A DNA stretch of 64,000 nucleotides. It comes from Actinoplanes utahensis. Lineage in GTDB: Bacteria; Actinomycetota; Actinomycetes; Mycobacteriales; Micromonosporaceae. The stretch is taken from positions 1-64,000 of the forward strand of contig NZ_BOMZ01000105.1 of assembly GCF_016862455.1 (NCBI RefSeq), read 5' to 3'. The translations under genes and the position numbers were made by a program. Below, piece after piece: positions 33,286 through 41,803 of the stretch. How positions within the stretch are numbered: the first letter of the stretch is position 1; each line of letters begins with the position of its first letter. The notes beneath the pieces were generated by a model. That model had not been told where the DNA came from and made no database searches. It was given only the letters and a program-made list of their open reading frames with translations.

Positions 33286-35514
33286 GTGAAGCAGTTCAAC
33301 GACCTGATAGCGGACTTCTGGCAGGACTACGCCGCCCTGGTCCTGCTGGCAGCCGGCCTGCTCGGTGTGGTGCTGCTGATCGCCTTCGCGGTCTGGGCGA
33401 AACGCTCGAAGAAGCCCCTGCGGCCGCTCGCGCTGGCCTTCAGCATGAACCTGGCGCTGCTGCTCAACGCCGAAGGCATGTGGGTCATCGCGATCGACCA
33501 GCTCGACCTGCCGGCGATCTTCGCGGTGCTGGTCTTCGCGGTGTTCGAGATCTGCTTCCTGACGGCGACGTCGCTGGCGGCCGAGCAGTACCGGCGCACC
33601 TCCGTCTACGCGAGCGACGGCACCATCGTCACGCCCGGCCACCCCGGGGCGATGCTCTACATCGCGGCGCTCATCGCGGGACTGTCCGGTGTCATCGTGG
33701 CCAGCAACGCGGCCACCTTCACCGAGAAACTGCTGCGGCTGGCCGTACCCTGCATGATCTTCCTGATGTGGTGGGCGGCGCTCACCGCGGCGGGGCAGCG
33801 GGTGCGGCGAGGCCGTTTCGCCTACAGCCCGCGGCGGCTCGCCGAGCGGTGGGGCTGGCTCATCCCCGACGACGACCCCGATCTGGTACGGATGGGGGCC
33901 GAGCGCCAGGTCCGCCGGATGGTCGTGAACTACCACCGGGTCAGCGCCGGGCGGTTCCCCAAGGCGTGGTGGCGGTCGCGGCTGCTCAAGGACGCCCGGA
34001 CCGCGGGGGAACCGGTGGTCGACGAGGTGATCGAACAGCTCGACCGGATCCAGCGGGTGATGGACCTCCTCGTCCCGGGCGCGCCGCGGATCAAGGTGCC
34101 GGTGCGGGATGTGACCGGAGTCGCGGGCCGGCCCGCCGAAGCGCTGACGGCGGCGACCACACCCGTGGCCGCGGATCCGGCGGCCGCCGAGCCGCCCGCC
34201 CCGGTGAGCCCGGCCGCCCCCGCGGACGTCACTCCGGCGCCGGGCGTTCCCGCGGTGACCGTCGCTCCGGTCTCTGCCACTCCCGCTCCCGCCGACTCCT
34301 CCGAGCCCGCCCCGGGCCCCGCCTCCGTCCCGGCCCCCGCCCTCGCCTCGGCTGAGCCGGGCGTCGCCCTCGCCTCTGCTGAGCCGGGCGCCGCCGAACG
34401 TCAGGGAAGTACGGTGGGGCAGGCGGTGCAGTTCGTGGAGCCGGTCCAGTTCGTTCAGCCGTCCCCGCCCGCCGTCGCCGGGGAGACCGTGCCGATGTCC
34501 GGGACCAACGGGGTGCCGGCGCAGCGGCCCGCGCCCACCGAGGCCGCACCGTCCCTCGCACCCGCCGGCTCCGCACCGTCCCTTCCGGCCACCAGCGCGG
34601 CGCCTGCCGTCCCGGCCTCCGGCGCGGCGCCCTCCCTCCCCGCCTCCGGCTCCGCGCTGTCCCTCCCGACGCCGTCCCGCCCGCAGGTCCCGGCTCCCGT
34701 GCCGCAAACCCCCGCCCCCGTCCAGGCGGTTCCGGCGGAGGTCCCCGTCGCGGGTCAGGCGGCTGCCGGCCCGGCGCCCGCCGTGCCCGCGTGGGCCTCG
34801 ACGGTCACCGGGGCGCGACCGGCGGTGAGCATCGCCGGATCGCCGTGGTGGCGGCTCGCCGTCGACCGGCTCAGCAAGATGGTGGCGCAGGAGATCAGCG
34901 CCGAGGACCTGCCGGAGATGAACTACCTGCGGACCAACGAACTCGCCCGCAAACTCGCGCCCCGGGTGTCGGAGCTCGGTGAAGGTGTCGTCCGGACGTT
35001 CATCAACGAGTACGTCCGGGAACTCGACGGCGAGCACGTCGAGTCGGCGTACCCGTGGCGGGACTTCCTGCCCGCGCCGCTGCCTGCCCCGCCCGGATCG
35101 GAAGCGTGGCATGCCGCCCTGGCCGACCTGCGGGCCGCCCTGGAGGACGAACTCGGCGAAGGCCAGCCGATGGACCCCGAGGCGCTGGCCGGACTCCTCG
35201 CCCCCAGCGCGCCCCGCCTCGACGACCGGACGATCCGCGAGTTCATCAGCGACTACCTGCTCGCCCTGAACGGGATGAGCGTCACCGGCGGCCAGCCGTG
35301 GGCGGAACTGCTGCCCCGCCCACGGCCGGCCCGCCCGGCCAGCGACGAGGAACTGCTGGAGATGCACGGCGCCGAACTGTTCGAGCACCTGCGGACCACC
35401 GGGAGACTGACCCGGTACAAGGTGCAGGCCGTCACCGGGATCAAGAGCCGCGTCCAGGCCGACCGTCTCAAGGCGACCATCGAGGAACGCGCCGCCGAAA
35501 CCGCCACCGCCTGA
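33286..35514 (+). CDS. Large membrane protein with Pro/Ala linker and duplicated C-terminal modules
   Basis: A 742-residue protein starting at GTG. Residues about 15-175 hold five hydrophobic segments. A basic cytoplasmic part (RRLAERWGWLIPDDDPDLVRM, RQVRRMVVNYHR) follows and faintly resembles SpdB-type plasmid spread proteins. Residues about 280-515 are a Pro/Ala/Val linker. Residues about 530-610 and 615-690 are two related modules sharing LAxxLAP, RxFIxxY, LxGxxV and PWxxxLP. The last 60 residues (ELFEHLRTTGRLTRYKVQAV) look like a winged helix. No function is known. A DNA-binding or membrane-linked role is an inference from the tail and the SpdB-like part. Confidence 0.65.
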   Translation: MKQFNDLIADFWQDYAALVLLAAGLLGVVLLIAFAVWAKRSKKPLRPLALAFSMNLALLLNAEGMWVIAIDQLDLPAIFAVLVFAVFEICFLTATSLAAEQYRRTSVYASDGTIVTPGHPGAMLYIAALIAGLSGVIVASNAATFTEKLLRLAVPCMIFLMWWAALTAAGQRVRRGRFAYSPRRLAERWGWLIPDDDPDLVRMGAERQVRRMVVNYHRVSAGRFPKAWWRSRLLKDARTAGEPVVDEVIEQLDRIQRVMDLLVPGAPRIKVPVRDVTGVAGRPAEALTAATTPVAADPAAAEPPAPVSPAAPADVTPAPGVPAVTVAPVSATPAPADSSEPAPGPASVPAPALASAEPGVALASAEPGAAERQGSTVGQAVQFVEPVQFVQPSPPAVAGETVPMSGTNGVPAQRPAPTEAAPSLAPAGSAPSLPATSAAPAVPASGAAPSLPASGSALSLPTPSRPQVPAPVPQTPAPVQAVPAEVPVAGQAAAGPAPAVPAWASTVTGARPAVSIAGSPWWRLAVDRLSKMVAQEISAEDLPEMNYLRTNELARKLAPRVSELGEGVVRTFINEYVRELDGEHVESAYPWRDFLPAPLPAPPGSEAWHAALADLRAALEDELGEGQPMDPEALAGLLAPSAPRLDDRTIREFISDYLLALNGMSVTGGQPWAELLPRPRPARPASDEELLEMHGAELFEHLRTTGRLTRYKVQAVTGIKSRVQADRLKATIEERAAETATA

Positions 35515-35538
35515 CCCACCGGACACCCGTCGCCCTGG

Positions 35539-35576
35539 AACCGCCCAGTCCTGTCGATCGGCAGGACTGGGCGGTT
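35539..35576 (+). terminator. Terminator after the large membrane protein gene
   Basis: A perfect 15-bp stem (AACCGCCCAGTCCTG with CAGGACTGGGCGGTT) and an eight-base loop, followed by CTGT; 24 bp after the stop. Confidence 0.88.
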
Positions 35577-35633
35577 CTGTACGTGACAGCCGTGCGGCGA
35601 ATCCCCGTGCCGTCCCTGCGCGGCGGATCCTGC

Positions 35634-35765
35634 CCGGCTGGTCGTGAGTGCTGTCTCCGGTGGGTCGAGACAGCCGTGAGAGCCGGCCGGTTCTTTCCGG
35701 CTGGTCGTAGGGTGCTGTCCCGGAGCCGGCGAGACAGCCGTGACGGCCAGCCGGAAGGAACGGTG
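35634..35765. repeat. 63-bp duplicated hairpin units and nested inverted repeat
   Basis: Two related units start CCGGCTGGTCGT at 35634 and 35697. Each contains a GCTGTC...GACAGC hairpin. A further inverted repeat pairs CCGGTTCTTTCCGGCTGG (about 35688-35705) with CCAGCCGGAAGGAACGG (about 35748-35764). A shortened GTGACAGCCGTGCGG lies at about 35583. The stretch lies between two convergent genes and holds no gene. Confidence 0.7.
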
Positions 35766-35783
35766 CTGGTGGGCGTGACGGGG

Positions 35784-36740
35784 TCAGGCCGGCGTGGAGA
35801 TCCAGACGGAGCGGGTGCTGCGGACCGTCAGGTCGGTGCGGTGGCGGAGCGCGTGCGGGCCGTCGTCGGCGAGCAGGACGTCGAGAGTGGCGAGGTCGTC
35901 GGGGGAGATGCGGTCGGCGATACCGGCACGGAACCGGCGCAGCGTGGCCGGCGCGTAACGGATCGCCGCGTCGGGAAGCGGTGCCGGCAGGTCGACGGTC
36001 AGGTCACGGGACTCCAGGATCCGGAAGCCGGCGGCGGTCAGACGGGCCGGCCAGTCGGAACCCATGTGCGGAAGATGCTCGGCGCGGGCCTGATCGGCGG
36101 CGGCATGACAGCGGGCTTCCAGACCGGGAACGCCGATACCGAGGTCGTCGGGGAGGAAACGGGGCATCGCCTCCATCTCGATCATCGCGAAGAGGCCGCC
36201 GGGAGCGAGCGTGGCGCGAATGTCGGCCAGGACCCGGTCCGGGTCGGACAGGTGATGCATCGAGGAGGAGGCCCAGACCAGATCGGCCGGGCCGGTCAGT
36301 GGCCAACCGGAGTCGAGGTCGGCCTCGGTGGGGCGGATCCGGTCGGCGAGACCGTGGCGGCGGGCGCTGCCGGCGAGGTGGGCCAGCATCTCCGGGGAGG
36401 TGTCGACCGCGGTCACGGTGGCCTCGGGGAAGCGGCGGAGCAGGGCGAACGAGCCACTTCCGGTGCCGGCGCCGAGGTCGACGACGGTACGGACCGGGCG
36501 CTCGCCGGCGAACTCGGCGATCCGGCGGGTCAGTTCGGCCACCTGGCCGGCCACGACTTCGGCGTCCAGGTCGAGCATCTCCGCCAGTCCTTCACCCGGC
36601 GGAGCCCCGTCGTGCCCGTGCTCGCCGCCGTGCCCATGGCTGCCGTGTCCGTGCTCGCTGCCGCCGGCGCCGGGGCGGGTGCTGCCGGGGGTGAGCTGGT
36701 GAACGTTGGGGTGCGGGGCGGGATGGGGGTGCTGTGCCAT
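35784..36740 (-). CDS. SAM-dependent methyltransferase with His-rich N-terminus
   Basis: A 318-residue class I methyltransferase. Motif I is VVDLGAGTGSGSFALLRRFP (about 82-101), followed by VTAVDTSPEMLAHLA, ADLVWASSSMHHL and LAPGGLFAMIEME. Residues about 27-48 form a His/Gly stretch (HGHGSHGHGGEHGHDG) that could bind a metal ion. The ATG at 36740 lies 47 bp from the divergent XRE-cupin regulator. That regulator probably controls this gene, as such pairs are common in actinobacteria. The substrate is unknown. Confidence 0.82.
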   Translation of the reverse strand: MAQHPHPAPHPNVHQLTPGSTRPGAGGSEHGHGSHGHGGEHGHDGAPPGEGLAEMLDLDAEVVAGQVAELTRRIAEFAGERPVRTVVDLGAGTGSGSFALLRRFPEATVTAVDTSPEMLAHLAGSARRHGLADRIRPTEADLDSGWPLTGPADLVWASSSMHHLSDPDRVLADIRATLAPGGLFAMIEMEAMPRFLPDDLGIGVPGLEARCHAAADQARAEHLPHMGSDWPARLTAAGFRILESRDLTVDLPAPLPDAAIRYAPATLRRFRAGIADRISPDDLATLDVLLADDGPHALRHRTDLTVRSTRSVWISTPA

Positions 36741-36774
36741 GGCACGACTGTAGGCCGGGATTGCGGCTGGCGCA

Positions 36775-36780
36775 TACAAT
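36775..36780 (+). promoter_or_regulatory. -10 element of the XRE-cupin gene, leaderless start
   Basis: TACAAT ends eight bases before the ATG at 36788, which would place the transcription start at or next to the first codon. No Shine-Dalgarno is present. CTTGC and GCAAG arms flanking the ATG (36781-36797) could be a regulator site overlapping the promoter. Confidence 0.5.
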
Positions 36781-36787
36781 CTTGCGT

Positions 36788-37354
36788 ATGAGGCAAGACG
36801 CTGAGGTGGATGCGCTGGTTCGGGCGCGGATGCGGGGATTGCGGATCGCCAAAGGGTGGTCCCTCGACGAGCTGGCGGGGCGCTGCCATCTGAGTCCGTC
36901 GACGCTCAGCCGGATCGAGACGGGGCATCGGCGGATCGGGCTCGACCAGCTCACGGCCATCGCGCGGGCGCTCGGCGCCAGTCTCGATCAGCTCGTCGAG
37001 ACCGAGGACGATGCGGTGGTCATCAAGCCGCACCACCATCCGGAGCGGGGGATCACCACCTGGCTGCTCAGCGGTGAGGAGGGTGGCACCGGGCTGACCG
37101 TGGCCCGGATCCGGCTCACCCGGCCGGCGTCGCGACGGCCGGAGGATCAGAAGGTGCATCCGGGGCGGGACTGGTTCACCGTCCTGTCCGGCACTGTCGA
37201 GTTGCGGCTCGGTGAGCGGGAGATCGTGATCGAGACGGGGGAGGCGGCATCGTTCTCGACCATGGTGCCGCACGTGTTCGGCGCGCGGGGCGGGCCGGCC
37301 GAGGTGATCGCGGTCCTCACGCCGGACGGGGAGCGGTTCCACAGCGAGTCGTGA
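36788..37354 (+). CDS. XRE-family regulator with cupin domain
   Basis: A 188-residue regulator. The N-terminal helix-turn-helix is at about 12-65 (LRIAKGWSLDELAGRCHLSP, STLSRIETGHRRIGLDQL). The C-terminal cupin is at about 75-185, with HPGRDWFTVLSGTVELRLGER and STMVPHVFGA. Cupin pockets in this family usually bind small ligands or a metal; KPHHHPERG just before it adds clustered histidines. It is divergent from the His-rich methyltransferase and probably regulates it and itself. Confidence 0.88.
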   Translation: MRQDAEVDALVRARMRGLRIAKGWSLDELAGRCHLSPSTLSRIETGHRRIGLDQLTAIARALGASLDQLVETEDDAVVIKPHHHPERGITTWLLSGEEGGTGLTVARIRLTRPASRRPEDQKVHPGRDWFTVLSGTVELRLGEREIVIETGEAASFSTMVPHVFGARGGPAEVIAVLTPDGERFHSES

Positions 37355-37455
37355 CGGTGTGGAAGGGCCGTGTGAGCCGCGGCGAATAGGCGAATCCTGA
37401 GGACGGGGAGGTCTGTCCGGGAGCGGTTCCAGGCTAGGTCGTGACGGTGGGGGAA
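37329..37455 (+). repeat. Direct duplication of the 3' end of the XRE-cupin gene
   Basis: Bases 37329-37365 (GGGAGCGGTTCCACAGC, then GTGACGGTG) recur at 37419-37455, exactly 90 bp later, with few changes. The first copy includes the last codons and stop of the regulator gene; the second is untranslated. The rest of the 240-bp gap up to the next gene shows nothing else I can name. Confidence 0.65.
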
Positions 37456-37593
37456 GCGCGCGGGCAGCGAGGGCGGGGTGCGTTCGGTGGGCCGCGGGTC
37501 AGCGCCTCTTTCCGCGGGCGTGCATGTGTGGCCGTACCGAGAGATCCGATGTGAGCGGAAGCGGACCGCCTGCCGTAAGGCGAAGGGGGTGGC

Positions 37594-38613
37594 TCACAGG
37601 GCGGGGGGTGCGGTGCAGCTGGCGCGCCAGACCAGGGTGGCGTCGGCGTTCTCGGTGTGCGGCTGGGCGCCGTCGCCGAGGGCCAGGGCCATGGCGCGTT
37701 CGCCCATCTCGACCAGCGGGAGTTTGACCGTGGTGAGGCCGGGGGTGACGTCGCGGGCGATCGGCATGTCGTCGAAGCCGGTGACGGAGATGTCGTCGGG
37801 GACGCGGATGCCGCGTTCGCGGAGGGTGGCCATGGCGCCGACGGCCATCGAGTCGTTCAGGGTGATCAGGGCGGTCAGGTTGGGCTGGGCGTCCAGCAGC
37901 GACGCGGTGGCGGCGGCGCCACCGTCGCGGGTGAAGTCGGAGTAGATGATGCGGGAGGCGGGCAGCGGGATGCCGAGCTCGTCGAAGGCGCGGCGGAAGC
38001 CGGTGAGACGGTCGGTGGTGGTGGTGAGGTAGCGGGGGCCGGAGATCACGCCGACCTCGCGGTGACCGAGGCCGAGCACGCGCAGGCCGAGGGCGTGTGC
38101 GCCGGCCTCGTTGCCGGGCAGGACCGCGCTGCCGACCAGGCGGTGCCGGCCGATCACGGCGACCCGGCCGCCGGCCTGCTGGTACGCGTTCAGCTCCCCG
38201 TTGAGGCGTTCGGTGAACTCGTCGTCGTGGTAACCCGAACCGGCGAGGATGAGGGCGTGCACCTGCTGGGCGCGGAGCAGGCCCACATAGGCGAGCTCGC
38301 GTTCCGGCTCCCGGTAGCTGTTGCAGATGACCAGGAGCCGGTCGTGCGCGCCGGCCTGGCGTTGCAGACCGCGGGTGATCTCGGCGAAGTACGGGTCGGA
38401 GACGTCGTGCACGATCACGCCGACCGCGGACTTGCGGGGGCGGGCGACGCTCTGCGCGTGCGCGTTCGGCACGTAGTGCAACTCGCGGACGGCGGCCAGG
38501 ACCCGCTCGCGGAGCTGCTCGTTGACCTTCTTCGCGCTGTCGTTGATGACGCGGGACACCGTGGCCGGGGACACCCCGGCGAGCCGTGCTACATCCGCCA
38601 GGGTGACCGCCAT
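37594..38613 (-). CDS. LacI-family transcriptional regulator (downstream of gap)
   Basis: A 339-residue regulator. The helix-turn-helix is VTLADVARLAGVSPATVSRV, the hinge is YVPNAHAQSVARPRK, and the ligand domain follows (VGVIVHDVSDPYFAEITRGL, SVTGFDDMPIARDVTPGLTTV). It begins a few bases after the stop of the GAPDH gene, so it probably belongs to the same transcript. I use the ATG at 38613; a GTG two codons upstream (38619) is equally possible. The effector and targets are unknown; a role in sugar control of the glycolytic gene in its own operon is an inference. Confidence 0.87.
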   Translation of the reverse strand: MAVTLADVARLAGVSPATVSRVINDSAKKVNEQLRERVLAAVRELHYVPNAHAQSVARPRKSAVGVIVHDVSDPYFAEITRGLQRQAGAHDRLLVICNSYREPERELAYVGLLRAQQVHALILAGSGYHDDEFTERLNGELNAYQQAGGRVAVIGRHRLVGSAVLPGNEAGAHALGLRVLGLGHREVGVISGPRYLTTTTDRLTGFRRAFDELGIPLPASRIIYSDFTRDGGAAATASLLDAQPNLTALITLNDSMAVGAMATLRERGIRVPDDISVTGFDDMPIARDVTPGLTTVKLPLVEMGERAMALALGDGAQPHTENADATLVWRASCTAPPAL

Positions 38614-38622
38614 GCGCACAGG

Positions 38623-39579
38623 TTAACGGCCGAGCAGCGTCAATGTGTCGACGACCCGGTTGGCGAACCCCCATTCGTTGTCGTACCAGGCGACCGCCTT
38701 GACCAGGCGGCCGTTCGCGGCGGTCAGCAGCGAGTCGAAGATCGAGGATGCCGGATTGCCGGTGATGTCGGAGGAGACCAGCGGATCGGTGGCGAACTCC
38801 AGCACCCCGCGCAGCGGGCCGGTGGCGGCCGCCTCGAACGCGCTGTTGATCTCCGCGGCGGTGACCTCCCGGCTGACCAGCGCGTTCAGTTCGACCAGGG
38901 AACCGACCGGAACCGGCACCCGCACCGAGTAGCCGGTCAGCCTGCCGTCCAGGCGGGGCAGCACCGCGCCGATCGCGGTGGCCGCCCCGGTGGTGGTCGG
39001 CGCGATGTTGAGGGCGGCGGCGCGGGCCCGGCGCGGGTCGCGGTGCGGGCCGTCCTGCAGGTTCTGCTCCTGGGTGTACGCGTGGATCGTGGTCATCGAC
39101 CCGGCCTCGATGCCGGCCAGATCGTCCAGCACCGACGCGACCGGGGCGAGGGCGTTGGTGGTGCACGACGCGTTGGAGACGACCCGGTGCCGGTCGGGGT
39201 CGTAGTCGCCGTGGTTGATCCCGTACGCGATGGTGATGTCCGCGTCCTTGGCCGGGGCGGTGACCAGGACCTTGCGGGCCCGGTGGGCGGCGGCGCCGGT
39301 GGTGAACCGGCCGGTCGACTCGACGGCGACGTCGATGTCGTCCCAGGGCAGCCGGGACGGGTCGGGCTCGGCGGTCACCGCGATCTTGTGGCCGTCGACG
39401 ATCAGGTGGTCCTCGCCGGCCACGACGGTGCCGGGGAAGCGGCCCAGGGTGCTGTCGTAACGCAGCAGGTGAGCGAGGGTCCGGGCGTCGGTGAGGTCGT
39501 TGACGGCGACGATCGTGCCGGGGGCGGCCCGCAGGACGCTGCGGCCGATCCGCCCGAAACCGTTGATGGCGATTCTCAT
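38623..39579 (-). CDS. gap: Glyceraldehyde-3-phosphate dehydrogenase
   Basis: A 318-residue NAD(P)-dependent enzyme of glycolysis. The N-terminal RIAINGFGRIGRSVLRA, active-site Cys in VVSNASCTTNALAP, catalytic His in TTIHAYTQEQNLQD and the C-terminal WYDNEWGFANRVVD are intact. It is about 15 residues shorter than most bacterial GAPDHs, mainly in the N-terminal half. The ATG overlaps the stop of a GlxA-type regulator (ATGA) and a LacI gene follows directly. This is not the usual gap-pgk-tpi arrangement, so it may be a second, specially regulated isoform. Confidence 0.93.
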   Translation of the reverse strand: MRIAINGFGRIGRSVLRAAPGTIVAVNDLTDARTLAHLLRYDSTLGRFPGTVVAGEDHLIVDGHKIAVTAEPDPSRLPWDDIDVAVESTGRFTTGAAAHRARKVLVTAPAKDADITIAYGINHGDYDPDRHRVVSNASCTTNALAPVASVLDDLAGIEAGSMTTIHAYTQEQNLQDGPHRDPRRARAAALNIAPTTTGAATAIGAVLPRLDGRLTGYSVRVPVPVGSLVELNALVSREVTAAEINSAFEAAATGPLRGVLEFATDPLVSSDITGNPASSIFDSLLTAANGRLVKAVAWYDNEWGFANRVVDTLTLLGR

Positions 39580-40589
39580 GCCCTCGACTCTGCTCGCGGC
39601 GCCCGGTCGGGGGCAGGTGGCGCAGCGACAGATCGCGCAAGCTTTCCGCCAAACGCGCGCCGGTAGTCGCTCGGCGTGGTCCCGAGGATCCGCTGGAAGT
39701 GCAGCCGCAGGTTGGCGCCGGTGCCCAGCCCGCAGCGGGCGGCGACCTGGTCGACACCGAGATCGGTGGTCTCCAGGACCTGCCGGGCCAGGTCGACGCG
39801 GGCGCGCAGGATCCACTGCATCGGGGTGTAGCCGGTGTCCTCGACGAACCGGCGGCCGAAGGTGCGCGTGGACACGCCCGCGTGCCGGGCCATCTCCGGC
39901 ACGCCGATCGGCTCGCCGAGGTGGTGCAGCGCCCATTCGCGGGTGGCGGCGAAGACGTCGCCGAGGGATTCCGGCAGGCTGCGGGCGATCACCTGGGGCT
40001 GGCCGCCGCTGCGGTACGGCGCGGCGACGATGCTCCGGGCCACGTCGTTGGACGCGCGCACCCCGTGGTCGCGGCGGATCAGGTGCAGGCAGAGGTCGAT
40101 CCCGGCGGCCTGGCCCGCGGAGGTGAGGATCTGCCCCTCGTCGACGAAGAGCACATCCTCCACGACCGATATCTCCGGGTAGGTCCGGGCGAGTAGCTCG
40201 GTGCGCGACCAGTGCGTGGTCGCGCGGCGGCCGTCCAGCAACCCGGCCGCGGCCAGGACGAAGGCCGCCGTGCAGATCGACACCGTGCGGGCGCCCCGGC
40301 CCGCGGCCTCCCGCAGCGCGTCCAGAGCCCGGGGGTCCGGCGGCGCGGCGGTGGTGGTGGGCGTGGCCCAGGCGGGCACGATCACGGTGTCGGCGTCGGC
40401 CAGCACGGAGAGATCGTGCTCGACGACGAAGCCGAGTCCGTCACGCCCGGTCACCGGCCCGGCCTCCAGAGAGCAATGCCTCAACTCGTAGGGCAGGCCG
40501 TGCCGCGGGCTGAACAACTGCGCGATGATCCCGACGTCCAGAGGGTTGGCGCCGGGCAGGACCAGGATCGCTATTCGGTGGGGCCGCAC
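39576..40589 (-). CDS. GlxA-family AraC-type transcriptional regulator
   Basis: A 337-residue regulator. The N-terminal DJ-1/PfpI-like domain is at about 5-185 (IAILVLPGANPLDVGIIAQL), with SICTAAFVLAAAGLL at the nucleophile elbow, where a Cys is kept. The C-terminal AraC helix-turn-helix pair is at about 215-315 (VPEMARHAGVSTRTFGRRF, VDQVAARCGLGTGANLRLHF). It starts at GTG and overlaps gap by 4 bp, so it is the first gene of a regulator-gap-lacI operon. Relatives respond to small metabolites or aldehyde stress; the ligand here is unknown. Confidence 0.88.
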   Translation of the reverse strand: MRPHRIAILVLPGANPLDVGIIAQLFSPRHGLPYELRHCSLEAGPVTGRDGLGFVVEHDLSVLADADTVIVPAWATPTTTAAPPDPRALDALREAAGRGARTVSICTAAFVLAAAGLLDGRRATTHWSRTELLARTYPEISVVEDVLFVDEGQILTSAGQAAGIDLCLHLIRRDHGVRASNDVARSIVAAPYRSGGQPQVIARSLPESLGDVFAATREWALHHLGEPIGVPEMARHAGVSTRTFGRRFVEDTGYTPMQWILRARVDLARQVLETTDLGVDQVAARCGLGTGANLRLHFQRILGTTPSDYRRAFGGKLARSVAAPPAPDRAPRAESRA

Positions 40590-40667
40590 CCCTCAACTGT
40601 GCATGGTGCCTGGAAACGTGTGAACAGCGCGTGTACCGTGGGTCGGTCGCGGAAAGGACGGTCAGCG

Positions 40668-41678
40668 ATGAGGGAAGACCGGAGCCGCTCGACCGGGCGC
40701 CCGACGTTGGAGGAAGTGGCGGCCCGGGCCGGGGTCGGCCGTGGGACGGTGTCCCGGGTCGTCAACGGGTCGGCGCAGGTCAGCCCGAAAGCACGGGAAG
40801 CCGTGCAGGAGGCCATCGACGCGCTCGGCTACGTGCCGAACCGGGCGGCGCGCGCGCTCGTCACTCAGCGTACCGATTCGATCGCTCTGGTGATCTTCGA
40901 GTCGGGGGAGCGGTTCTTCGCCGAGCCGTTCTTCGGCCGCATCGTGCAGTCCATCTCGTCCGTGCTCGTCGCGCGGAACCTGCAGATGGTCCTGATGATC
41001 GCGCAGGCGCCGGAGGAGCGCCGCCAGCTCGAGGGCTACCTCACCCGCCAGCACGTGGACGGGGCGCTGCTGCTGTCGCTGCACGGCGACGACCCGCTGC
41101 CGGCGATCCTGGAGGAGCGCGGCGTGCCGACGGTCCGCGCCGACCGGCCCTACCACCCGGAGCCGGTCAGCTTCGTCGACGCCGACAACCGTGGCGGCGC
41201 CCGGGCGGCCGTCACCTACCTGCGTGAGCAGGGCCGGCGCTGCATCGCCACGATCACCGGCCCGCTCGACATGGCGGTCGGCACCGCCCGTTACGACGGC
41301 TATCGCGACGTGGTCGGCGACGGCCCGGCGGCCCGCGGCGACTTCGGCGAGCTCAGCGGCGCGACCGCGATGGAGTGGCTGCTCCAGCAGTACCCGCAGA
41401 TCGACGCCGTGTTCTGCGCCTCCGACATGATGGCCGCCGGCGCGCTGCGGGTGCTGCGCCGGGCCGGGCGCCGCGTGCCGGAGGACGTCGCGGTGATCGG
41501 CTTCGACGACTCGGTGGTCGCGCGGCACACCGATCCGCCGCTGACCAGCGTCTACCAGCCGGTCGAGCAGATGGGCCAGGAGATGGTCCGGCTGTTGCTG
41601 GCCAAGATCGACGGCGACGACTCGACGGCGTGGGAGACGGTGCTGCCCACCCGGCTGATCCTGCGTGGCTCCGCTTAG
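40668..41678 (+). CDS. LacI-family transcriptional regulator
   Basis: A 336-residue regulator. The helix-turn-helix is TLEEVAARAGVGRGTVSRVV, the hinge YVPNRAARALVTQRT, and the ligand domain has IALVIFESGERFFAEPFFGR, FCASDMMAAGALRVL and VIGFDDSVVARHTDPPLTSV. AAAGGA lies about nine bases before the ATG. It is divergent from the GlxA-gap-lacI operon, separated by 78 bp, and has no transporter or enzyme gene beside it. It could act on that operon or on distant sugar genes. A TGGAAACGTG stretch upstream resembles half a LacI operator but is not a clean palindrome. Confidence 0.88.
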   Translation: MREDRSRSTGRPTLEEVAARAGVGRGTVSRVVNGSAQVSPKAREAVQEAIDALGYVPNRAARALVTQRTDSIALVIFESGERFFAEPFFGRIVQSISSVLVARNLQMVLMIAQAPEERRQLEGYLTRQHVDGALLLSLHGDDPLPAILEERGVPTVRADRPYHPEPVSFVDADNRGGARAAVTYLREQGRRCIATITGPLDMAVGTARYDGYRDVVGDGPAARGDFGELSGATAMEWLLQQYPQIDAVFCASDMMAAGALRVLRRAGRRVPEDVAVIGFDDSVVARHTDPPLTSVYQPVEQMGQEMVRLLLAKIDGDDSTAWETVLPTRLILRGSA

Positions 41679-41803
41679 GACCTCGATGTCGTACGAAGCC
41701 ACCGAGACGAACCGTGGCCGTCCCCGGCGGGTGGGCCGGGGTTGCGGCCGACGGGCCCGCTGCGGGCTCGCGCGGTCTCCCCGGCTGACGACCAGCCGGT
41801 TCG

